Below are positions 44,496-52,028 of a stretch of 64,000 nt of DNA, in pieces. The notes under the pieces were generated by a model. The model was given only the letters and a program-made list of their open reading frames with translations, did no database searches and had not been told where the DNA came from. The translations under genes and the position numbers were made by a program. Location of the stretch: the NCBI GenBank assembly GCA_038211475.1, contig JBBQVN010000004.1, forward strand, positions 1-64,000, read 5' to 3'. How positions within the stretch are numbered: the stretch's first letter is position 1; every line of letters starts with the position of its first letter. The DNA is from JANYBT01 sp038211475. GTDB taxonomy: Bacteria > Acidobacteriota > Terriglobia > Terriglobales > Acidobacteriaceae.

Positions 44496-46079
44496 ATGAC
44501 CTTTACACGCCTGAATTCTTCCGCCGCCACCCTGACCAAGAACCGCACTGAGGATTCCGTCAGCCCCTTCAGCGGCATGTGCACAACCTGCGTCGATGGC
44601 TGCATCGGCATGTGCGAGATCGGCAAAAGCGCCTATCGCGGCGCCGAGATGATCTATCCGCAACCCTTCGGCATCATTACCACGGCTTCCCAGAAGGATT
44701 ACCCGGTAGACCTCTCCCACTTCACCATCTTGGGACGCGCCGCTGGCGTCTGGGGGATAGAAGAGGACTCTAATCGCGCACTGTTCCCGGCCGTCGATCT
44801 TGAAACCACCATCGGCTCGGACAACAGCATCCACTACAAACTACCGTTTACTCTGGCGGCCATGGGTTCCACCAATGTCGCCAAGAACAATTGGGCCGGC
44901 ATTGCCGGCGGCGCCGCCATTTCCGGCACCGGCATCGCGATCGGTGAAAACGTGGTCGGCATGGACATGGACGCCAAGTTTGACAATGGCAAAGTCATCA
45001 CCAGCGCAGAACTCGAGTGGCGGGTCCAATGCTTCCGCGAGTGGCAGACCGAAGGTTACGGCGAAGTCTTTGTCCAGGCCAACGTCGAAGACACGATGCT
45101 CGGCGTGCAGGAATACGCTATTAAGAAACTGGGCGTGACTGCCGTCGAACTGAAGTGGGGACAGGGCGCAAAAGACATTGGCGGCGAAGTGAAGGTCAAG
45201 GACCTGGCGAAAGCCCAGGAACTGCATCGTCGCGGCTATGTCGTGCTCCCCGATCCCACCAACCCCGTAGTGATTGAGGCCTTCCACAAAGGCGCCTTCC
45301 ACGAATTCGAGCGTCATTCGCGCGTCGGCATGGTCACCAAAGATGGCTTCATGAAGCGGGTCGAAGACCTGCGCAAAGCGGGCGCAAAGTACATCACTCT
45401 CAAGACCGGCGCATACCGCCCGGTGGATCTGGCGCGCGCGGTTCGCTTCGCCTCCCTGGCCAGGCTTGACCTGCTCACCGTGGACGCGGCGGGCGGCGGC
45501 ACTGGCATGAGCCCGTGGCGCATGATGAACGAGTGGGGCATTCCGGAAGTGGAAATCCACTCCTTGCTGCACGGCTATCTCGACAATCTGGCGAAACGCG
45601 GCGAATACATTCCGCCCATTGCCCTGGCTGGCGGCTTCACCTTCGAAGATCAAATCTTCAAAGGCTTCGCCCTGTGCGCTCCCTATGTAAAACTCATTGC
45701 CTGGGCGCGCGGCCCACTCGCCGCCGCCATGGTTGCCAAGAATATCGGTAAGGCCATCGACAATCAGCAACTGCCCGTCTACATTGAGCGCTTCGGCACC
45801 ACAGTGGATGAGATTTTTGTCTCTTCCACCGAATTGCGTGAGCGCTTTGGCGACCGCTTCAAGAAGTTGCCCACCGGCGCCATCGGCTTCTACACCTACT
45901 ACCAGCGAGTGGCTCAAGGTTTGCGCCAACTGATGGCGGGTGCGCGCAAATTCAGCTGCAAGTACATTGACCGGTCTGACATTGCGGCACTGACTCCCGA
46001 CTCCTCGCGCATCAGCGGCATCCCGCTGGTCACCGACGTGGACAAGGAAGAAGCCGAGGCGATTCTCGCACTGGTGTAA
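44496..46079 (+). CDS. Glutamate-synthase-like FMN protein with novel N-terminal four-Cys motif
   Basis: 527 residues. The TIM-barrel FMN domain is recognisable: TFAAMGS-like LAAMGSTNVA, AGIAGGAAISGTGIAIGEN, EVFVQANVEDTMLGVQEYA, VELKWGQGAKDIGGEVK, and DAAGGGTGMSPWRMM, the GGxG phosphate-binding part. The Cys-rich 3Fe-4S motif that follows in GltB (C-x5-C-x4-C-P) is missing. Instead residues 29-40 hold CTTCVDGCIGMC (C-x2-C-x3-C-x3-C), a candidate Fe-S site. No amidotransferase domain is present. As the last gene of the operon it is the likely catalytic subunit served by the NuoEFG-like trimer; the substrate is unknown. Glutamate synthase is only one possibility. Confidence 0.88.
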   Translation: MTFTRLNSSAATLTKNRTEDSVSPFSGMCTTCVDGCIGMCEIGKSAYRGAEMIYPQPFGIITTASQKDYPVDLSHFTILGRAAGVWGIEEDSNRALFPAVDLETTIGSDNSIHYKLPFTLAAMGSTNVAKNNWAGIAGGAAISGTGIAIGENVVGMDMDAKFDNGKVITSAELEWRVQCFREWQTEGYGEVFVQANVEDTMLGVQEYAIKKLGVTAVELKWGQGAKDIGGEVKVKDLAKAQELHRRGYVVLPDPTNPVVIEAFHKGAFHEFERHSRVGMVTKDGFMKRVEDLRKAGAKYITLKTGAYRPVDLARAVRFASLARLDLLTVDAAGGGTGMSPWRMMNEWGIPEVEIHSLLHGYLDNLAKRGEYIPPIALAGGFTFEDQIFKGFALCAPYVKLIAWARGPLAAAMVAKNIGKAIDNQQLPVYIERFGTTVDEIFVSSTELRERFGDRFKKLPTGAIGFYTYYQRVAQGLRQLMAGARKFSCKYIDRSDIAALTPDSSRISGIPLVTDVDKEEAEAILALV

Positions 46080-46204
46080 GACCCTGGCTCACCAATTGTT
46101 TTGATTGCAGCCAGTTCCGGCGGGACGACCATAACCGTGGTCGCCCGTCGTTTTTGTTGCAGCCGCAAGCTTGCTCCCGCTCTTGCCCGCTTAAGCTACA
46201 CTCT

Positions 46205-46335
46205 TTTTTAGACGCGCCATTTTCAAGACACTCTATTCGAGACAATCTATTTCGCGACAAGCTTTTTCTCGACACTCCATTCAAGACAATTATTTCAGGA
46301 CTCTATTTCAAGACAAGCTTTTTCAAACTACGAAC
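46205..46335 (+). repeat. 15-bp degenerate tandem repeats in the leader of the DUF4149 gene
   Basis: About eight units of 12-15 bp resembling TTTCAAGACAAGCTT fill the 5' region up to 12 bp before the ATG at 46347. The array is AT-rich against its surroundings. No coding potential or clear promoter is seen in it. The rest of the 46080-46346 gap shows nothing notable. Confidence 0.8.
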
Positions 46336-46346
46336 GACGGAGACTT

Positions 46347-46829
46347 ATGTCACTACTGCGATTCTTCATGCTTCTGGCGCTGGTGGTCTGGATGGGCGGC
46401 CTAGTCTTTTTTTCCTTTGTGCTGGCGCCGACTGCCTTCGGCGTGCTCCCCACGCGTCATTTGGCCGGAACCGTCGTCGGTCGCTCCCTCGGATCATTGC
46501 ACTGGATGGGTTTCGTCTCCGGCGTAGTTTTTCTGATAGCTTCCTTGCTTAACAACAAGTGGAGCAGCGGCGCGGTTCGTCCCTTCGCCATATTGCATGT
46601 GTTGATTTTGCTCATGCTGCTGCTGACCATGGTTTCGCAGTTTGGAATCTCACCCCGCATGGCAACCCTGCGCACTTCCTTCGGCGACATTGATACAGTT
46701 GCACCCGACAACCCGGCGCGAATGCAATTCAACGCCCTGCACCAGTGGTCCACTCGAGTCGAAATCGGCGTCTTTCTGCTTGGCTTGGCCGCCATCTACC
46801 TGACCGCCCGCCAGTTTTCCCCAGGCTAA
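46347..46829 (+). CDS. DUF4149 membrane protein
   Basis: 160 residues with four membrane segments: LLRFFMLLALVVWMGGLVFFSFVLAP, a second around LHWMGFVSGVVFLIAS, a third around AILHVLILLMLLLTMVSQ, and the C-terminal VEIGVFLLGLAAIYLTA. The loop MQFNALHQWSTRVE is typical of DUF4149. Function unknown. Leader made of tandem repeats. Confidence 0.88.
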   Translation: MSLLRFFMLLALVVWMGGLVFFSFVLAPTAFGVLPTRHLAGTVVGRSLGSLHWMGFVSGVVFLIASLLNNKWSSGAVRPFAILHVLILLMLLLTMVSQFGISPRMATLRTSFGDIDTVAPDNPARMQFNALHQWSTRVEIGVFLLGLAAIYLTARQFSPG

Positions 46830-46931
46830 GAGCCTCGGCTTCCGATCCGCTAGACCGCATTATTGGTAACGACTTACTCCATGCCGACACGCTCACTGCC
46901 CGTTACCGTTAACAAATTTGTGGATTGATTT

Positions 46932-46995
46932 GAAACCTGAAACCTGAAATTCGAAACTGCGTTTGTCATCCCGAGCGCAGCGAGGGATCTGCAGT
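46932..46995. repeat. Heptamer repeats next to a dispersed repeat
   Basis: 46932-46959 is four units of a heptanucleotide (GAAACCT, GAAACCT, GAAATTC, GAAACTG), the family also found inside dnaE2. 46966-46995 is one copy of a dispersed element (core CCCGAGCGCAGCGAGGGATC) that recurs in tandem at 58.6 kb. The gap 46830-47083 holds nothing else. Confidence 0.8.
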
Positions 46996-47083
46996 TCCAA
47001 GCAAACCCCCGCTGTACAAGTGATATCTTTCATGGTTGGGCAGCTTTTAACAAGGGCGAACCCGCCCTTCTTCGAGGAAACCA

Positions 47084-47749
47084 ATGTCTAAGATTCTTGT
47101 AATCGACGTCGGCGGCACCCACGTCAAACTACTAGTCACCGGCATGAAGGCACCCATCAAGATCGTTTCCGGTCCCACCCTGACCGCAAAGGCAATGGTC
47201 AAAAAAGTAAAGGCCGCACTGAAAAATCGTCCTTACGACGCAGTCTCCATCGGGTATCCGGCCCCGGTGGTGCACGGGCATCCATTGCGAGAGCCCTTCA
47301 ACCTCGGCGGCGGCTGGGTGGGTTTCAACTTTCGCCAGGCGTTTGGTTGTCCGGTGAAGATCATCAACGATGCGGCCATGCAGGCGCTGGGAAGTTACCA
47401 GGGCGGACGAATGCTATTCCTCGGTTTGGGCACCGGTCTAGGCTCCACCATGATTGTGGATGGCCTGCTGCAACCCATGGAACTGGCCCATCTGCCCTAC
47501 AAGCACGGCAAGACTTACGAAGACTACCTCGGGCTTCGAGGCCTGAAACGATTGGGACGAAAAGAATGGCAACGGAAAGTTTTTAAAGTGGTCACCGAGC
47601 TTCGGGATGCGCTGGAGGTACAACAAGTGGTCCTCGGAGGCGGAAACGCGAAGAAGCTAAAAAAATTGCCCGACCATACCATCCTGGGCAGCAACGATAA
47701 CGCCTTCAAAGGCGGTTTCCGAATGTGGGCCAAAGAGCAGGCCCGCTGA
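47084..47749 (+). CDS. ROK-family glucokinase, polyphosphate-glucokinase-like
   Basis: 221 residues, short for ROK. Phosphate-binding loop VIDVGGTHVKLLVTG, the catalytic region KIINDAAMQALGSYQGG with Asp as base, the second loop LFLGLGTGLGSTMIV, and LEVQQVVLGGGNAKKL. These are close to polyphosphate glucokinases (PPGK), which phosphorylate glucose with polyP or ATP. The gene faces zwf tail to tail, so glucose-6-phosphate made here can feed the next enzyme. SD GAGGAAA. Confidence 0.88.
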   Translation: MSKILVIDVGGTHVKLLVTGMKAPIKIVSGPTLTAKAMVKKVKAALKNRPYDAVSIGYPAPVVHGHPLREPFNLGGGWVGFNFRQAFGCPVKIINDAAMQALGSYQGGRMLFLGLGTGLGSTMIVDGLLQPMELAHLPYKHGKTYEDYLGLRGLKRLGRKEWQRKVFKVVTELRDALEVQQVVLGGGNAKKLKKLPDHTILGSNDNAFKGGFRMWAKEQAR

Positions 47750-47786
47750 ACTGCTCAACTTGCTCCCCTCCGCCTGCTCCCCAGCA

Positions 47787-49154
47787 TCAAGCGGGGTTCC
47801 GCCATCCTCCGTCGGGCGCAGTGAGCTTTTCCGCTTCCGCCGGTCCCCAACTCCCCGGCTCATAATCATGCAATGGAGTCGCACTGTCCAGGACCGGTTG
47901 CACAATCCTCCACGCCTCTTCCACATAATCCTCGCGAGCGAATCGCGTCGGGTCGCCGTGCATGGCATCATCCAGCAGTTCCTCGTAAGCCAGTAGCTCA
48001 GAGGGATCAGAGGGTTCGGTTGCCAGCAGCTCCACTTGTCCTCCGATCATGTCGTCCCCAGCTTTTTTTACCAGCGCGCCGACTGCGATGGCCAGGGCGG
48101 GCGTCACCCGGAATCGCAGATAGTTTGGCGTCGGCGGCTCTTCAGAAAAAATTGCCGGCGGCTGCCGCAGGATCGCCGTCACCTCCGTCGCAGTCACTGG
48201 CAATGATTTTCCCGCCCGAATGTAAAAGGGCACGCCTTTCCAACGCCAGGAGTCGATATAAAGCCGCAAAGCCACATAAGTTTCCACCGTGGAATCCGGT
48301 TTCACACCCGCCTCGTTGCGGTAGCCCCGGAACTGTCCGCGCACCACATCGCCGGGCTCCACCGTTCTTATTCCGCGCAGCACTTTCACTTTCTCATCCC
48401 GTAGGTTCCGGTTCGCCATATCCACTGGCGGTTCCATCGCCACATTGCTCAGAAGCTGAAACAGGTGGTTCTCCACCACGTCGCGCAGGGCGCCTGCCTG
48501 CTCGTAGAACGCCCCCCGCCCCGCCACTCCGAAATTCTCCGCCATGGTGATCTGCACGCTTTCCACATAGCGCCGGTTCCAGATCGGCTCCACGAACGCG
48601 TTCGCAAAACGAAAGAACAAAATGTTTTGCACCGCATTTTTTCCCAGGTAGTGGTCAATACGAAAAACATCCTGTTCGTCGAATGCGGTATGCAAGATGG
48701 CATTCAGCTTCTGCGCCGAATCCAAATCGCGTCCGAACGGCTTCTCCACCACCACCCGCGCCCCCTCGGTGCACCCCATGGCTTGCAGTTGCTTCACCAC
48801 TTCCCCAAACATCTCCGGAGGAATCGCCAGGTAATGCAGGGGACGCTTGGCCTCCCCCAACTGCTGCCGCAACTGACGGAACGTCTCCGCTGCGGTATAG
48901 TCCCCATCAATGTACTTCAGCACGCTGCTCAGCTTGGCAAACCCCTCCAGATCCAACCCGCCATAGTGCTCCACGCTATCCTGCGCGCGTTGCTTGAGTT
49001 GCTCCAGCGTCCAGCCTGATTTCGCCACTCCAATAACCGGCATGTTCAGTTCGCCGCGCTTGGCCAGCCGCTGCAAAGCCGGAAAGATTTTCTTATAAGC
49101 CAGGTCGCCGGTCGCCCCAAAAAATACCAATGCATCCGAGGTTGGTTGGTTCAT
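47787..49154 (-). CDS. zwf: Glucose-6-phosphate dehydrogenase
   Basis: 455 residues from the ATG at 49154. NADP-binding DALVFFGATGDLAYKKIFPAL, active site RIDHYLGKN (family consensus ends GKE), then IRAGKSLPVTATEV. It oxidises glucose-6-phosphate in the oxidative pentose phosphate or Entner-Doudoroff route. No pgl or gnd gene adjoins it. The Lys and both conserved Asp/His of the active site are intact. Confidence 0.96.
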   Translation of the reverse strand: MNQPTSDALVFFGATGDLAYKKIFPALQRLAKRGELNMPVIGVAKSGWTLEQLKQRAQDSVEHYGGLDLEGFAKLSSVLKYIDGDYTAAETFRQLRQQLGEAKRPLHYLAIPPEMFGEVVKQLQAMGCTEGARVVVEKPFGRDLDSAQKLNAILHTAFDEQDVFRIDHYLGKNAVQNILFFRFANAFVEPIWNRRYVESVQITMAENFGVAGRGAFYEQAGALRDVVENHLFQLLSNVAMEPPVDMANRNLRDEKVKVLRGIRTVEPGDVVRGQFRGYRNEAGVKPDSTVETYVALRLYIDSWRWKGVPFYIRAGKSLPVTATEVTAILRQPPAIFSEEPPTPNYLRFRVTPALAIAVGALVKKAGDDMIGGQVELLATEPSDPSELLAYEELLDDAMHGDPTRFAREDYVEEAWRIVQPVLDSATPLHDYEPGSWGPAEAEKLTAPDGGWRNPA

Positions 49155-49461
49155 AGATGGAGTTCCCAAATCCTTCCTGCATGACATTCGTTTTTGATAT
49201 TTGCACAACACCCGCTGGAATGCCATACCATGCGAGCCTTAGCAATGCACGACTTGCCCCGGACCCCGTGCTATTCTTCCCACTCGTTGCAGGAGGCAGA
49301 TGTTCCAGCCATCGAAGCCCGTTTGCGCTGCGCTTCCCCCTCTTGACAATCCCCTCCCCGCGGAGCACTATCTTTGTAGGCGAATAAAAAGCGAATATGC
49401 CCCTCGCCCGGGGTCATCCCCGTCGGTTCCCTGAAAAAGCCTTTGGACTTGCAAGGAAGTT

Positions 49462-50337
49462 ATGTCTGCCTCTTTTGCTACTGCGGCCTTGGGCCGCTCT
49501 TTTACTTTGGACCCCGCCTCGGGAGAGCTCGAGTTGGTTCCGGCCCCGGCTGCGGCTTCGCGCCACGCCGCGCTGGCCGATCACTTGCGCGCTTCGCCCA
49601 AGCTGGCCTGCGTCACCGCCGCTTCCCGGCTGGAACTCCGTCCCGTGCCAGAGCTTGTCCTTACCGGGGTGGCTGATTTTGATGCCCTCACCGGAGGCCT
49701 GCCGCGCGGTTGCCTTACCGAAATCTGCGGCCCTGCCTCTTCCGGGCGCACCAGCCTGCTGCTCGCCGCCCTCAGCGCTGCCACTCGCCGCCAGGAAGTC
49801 TGCGCCCTGGTCGATGCAGGAGACTCCCTCGATCCCCAAGGCGCTGCCGCCTCCGGCGTGGATTGGAACAAATTGCTTTGGGTGCGCTGCGCCTCCACTT
49901 CTCGCAGGGCAGCAGGGAAAACTGCCAGCGATCCCTGGGAGCAGCGCATGGAACAAGTCCTCAAAACCACTGACCTGCTGCTGCAAAGCAACGGTTTCGG
50001 ATTGATTGCCATTGACCTGAGCGACATCCCGCTGAACAGTGCGCGGCGCATTCCCCTGACTTCCTGGTTCCGCTTTCGCCGCGCCGTGGAGCACACGCCC
50101 ACGGTTTTGCTGGTCGTCGAACAGCAACCCATCGCGGGAAGTTGCTCGTCGCTGCTGGTGAATTTAGCGGCCAGCGGCAAGCTTCCCGATCTCCAGCAGG
50201 CGCCCGTGTGTCCCTCCCACGCTCGCCTGTTGCAGGTTCTGCATGCCACCGTGGAAGTCCAGCGCTCGCGCCTGGAGCGCAAGCCGAGTCAGTCCACTCG
50301 CATGGAATTTTATTCTCGTCCGGCTTGGGCGGGATAG
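49462..50337 (+). CDS. imuA: ImuA-like RecA-fold protein of the mutagenesis cassette
   Basis: 291 residues. A RecA-like core begins near residue 70 (LTGGLPRGCLTEICGPASSG) with a P-loop GPASSGRTS, where the usual Lys is Arg; Walker B is GLIAIDLSDIP. It precedes imuB and dnaE2 in the standard SOS mutagenesis order, so the assignment rests on context as much as sequence. SD AAGGAAG. A possible -35 TTGACA lies at 49343, with a weak -10; no LexA box is recognised. Confidence 0.88.
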   Translation: MSASFATAALGRSFTLDPASGELELVPAPAAASRHAALADHLRASPKLACVTAASRLELRPVPELVLTGVADFDALTGGLPRGCLTEICGPASSGRTSLLLAALSAATRRQEVCALVDAGDSLDPQGAAASGVDWNKLLWVRCASTSRRAAGKTASDPWEQRMEQVLKTTDLLLQSNGFGLIAIDLSDIPLNSARRIPLTSWFRFRRAVEHTPTVLLVVEQQPIAGSCSSLLVNLAASGKLPDLQQAPVCPSHARLLQVLHATVEVQRSRLERKPSQSTRMEFYSRPAWAG

Positions 50338-50395
50338 GAAGTTACCAAGATGGAATGAAAAGCTTTGCCGCGCGATAGCACCTGGATGGTCTCCC

Positions 50396-52006
50396 ATGCC
50401 TTTTGCCTGTATCTTCGTCCCTGATTTTCCCGTGGAAGCGATCGTTCGCGCGGAGCCTGAGTTGCGTTCGCAAGCCGTAGTGGTACTCAGCGGCAAAGCT
50501 CCGCTGGAAAAAGTGTGCGCCCTCAACGAGCGCGCCCGCCGCATGGGCCTGGAAATCGGCATGACTAAAACCCAGTTGGAAGCTTGCACCGGTGTGGCGA
50601 TGCGCGCCCGCTCCCCTCTGCAGGAGGCCGCTGCCCATGCTGCCCTATTGGATTGCGCCCAATCGTTTTCGCCCCAGGTAGAAGATACGGCGGCAGACAC
50701 CGTGGTTTTGGATGTCGCCGGTTTGGAGCCGCTCTTCGGCGCTCTGCCGAAGATTGCCCGCGATGTGGCTCGCCGCGCTTCTGAGCTGGGACTGGAAACC
50801 AATGTGGCCGTGGCTCCCAATCCCGATGCCGCCGCCCTCGCCGCACGCGGCTTTTCCGGCGTTACCGTAATTGCGCCCGGAATAGAAGCGGAGCGTCTCG
50901 GAGAACTTCCGGTCAGCGTGCTATGGGACGGGCTCTCTCCCCGGCTCTCCCCCCACGAGAAAGATGACGAAGACGATGCCGAAAAATTCCTTGACACCTT
51001 CCAGCGCTGGGGAGTGCGCAACCTCCGAGCCCTGGCTGCTCTGCCCGGAATTCCCTTGAGCGAGCGCCTCGGACAAAAAGGGTTGCGCTTGCAGCAATTA
51101 GCGCGCGGCTCCAGTTCCCGCACCTTAAAACTGGTACAACCGCCGCTGCTGTTTGAAGAAGCCATCGAACTGGAATATCCCGTGGTCTTGCTGGAGCCGC
51201 TGGCCTTCGCGCTGAACCGCATGTTGGAACAGCTTTGTGCCCGGCTTTCCTCCCGCGCTCTCGCCACTCAGGAACTCTGCCTGCGCCTCGAATTGGAAAC
51301 CGATCTCTGTCCTGAGGATTCTGCCGCCCCCGCGCCCGCCCTGCCCCGCTGCTTCACTCGCACTCTGCGCCTGCCAGTTCCCATGCTCGATGCCAAAGTG
51401 TTTCTCAAGTTGCTGCAACTGGATTTGAAAGCTCATCCGCCTGGAGCTCCCATTCTCAAAATTCTTCTCGCTGCCGAACCCTCGCGTCCGCGAGCGGCGC
51501 AGGCCGGCCTGTTTGTCCCGGCCTTTCCTGAACCGGAAAAACTGGAACTCACTTTGGCGCGGATCTCCGGCATCGTGGGCGAGGGCCGCGCCGGAACCGC
51601 CGGCTTGCTCGATACCCATCGCCCGGAAGCTTTCCGCATCGAGCACTTTGCCCCACAAGAGCAGTCCACCCCAACCCTCAGTGAGCCTCGCGGCAATAGC
51701 GGCAATGGGACAGCGCACTCCAGTCCGATTACTGCGCTGCGCCTGTTTCGTCCGCCGTTGCACGCCGAAGTCACACTGCGCGAGGGCAAGCCGACCCGCC
51801 TGTTGTGTCCCAAACGAAAAGATATTGCGGGAGAAATTGTTTGGATGGCTGGCCCCTGGCGCTCTTCCGGCGATTGGTGGGAGCAGGACGGCTGGGCCCG
51901 CGATGAGTGGGACATCGCCATGAACCGCGAAAACAGTTTTGTCCTTTACCGCCTGGTGCATGATTTGCTCAGCGGCCGCTGGATGGTGGAGGGCGCTTAC
52001 GACTGA
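50396..52006 (+). CDS. imuB: ImuB, catalytically degenerate Y-family polymerase
   Basis: 536 residues from the ATG at 50396 (MPFACIFVPDFPVEAIVRA). Y-family palm and fingers are visible (RRMGLEIGMTKTQLEA, AADTVVLDVAGLEPLFG), but the metal-binding acidic DE pair is not, as usual for ImuB. HhH region LGELPVSVLWDGL, and WGVRNLRALAALPGIPLSERLG. The C-terminal half recruits DnaE2 and the clamp in known systems. It lies 58 bp after imuA and 22 bp before the dnaE2 start. Confidence 0.92.
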   Translation: MPFACIFVPDFPVEAIVRAEPELRSQAVVVLSGKAPLEKVCALNERARRMGLEIGMTKTQLEACTGVAMRARSPLQEAAAHAALLDCAQSFSPQVEDTAADTVVLDVAGLEPLFGALPKIARDVARRASELGLETNVAVAPNPDAAALAARGFSGVTVIAPGIEAERLGELPVSVLWDGLSPRLSPHEKDDEDDAEKFLDTFQRWGVRNLRALAALPGIPLSERLGQKGLRLQQLARGSSSRTLKLVQPPLLFEEAIELEYPVVLLEPLAFALNRMLEQLCARLSSRALATQELCLRLELETDLCPEDSAAPAPALPRCFTRTLRLPVPMLDAKVFLKLLQLDLKAHPPGAPILKILLAAEPSRPRAAQAGLFVPAFPEPEKLELTLARISGIVGEGRAGTAGLLDTHRPEAFRIEHFAPQEQSTPTLSEPRGNSGNGTAHSSPITALRLFRPPLHAEVTLREGKPTRLLCPKRKDIAGEIVWMAGPWRSSGDWWEQDGWARDEWDIAMNRENSFVLYRLVHDLLSGRWMVEGAYD

Positions 52007-52028
52007 GGCGACATCGCGCGCTGCTTCC

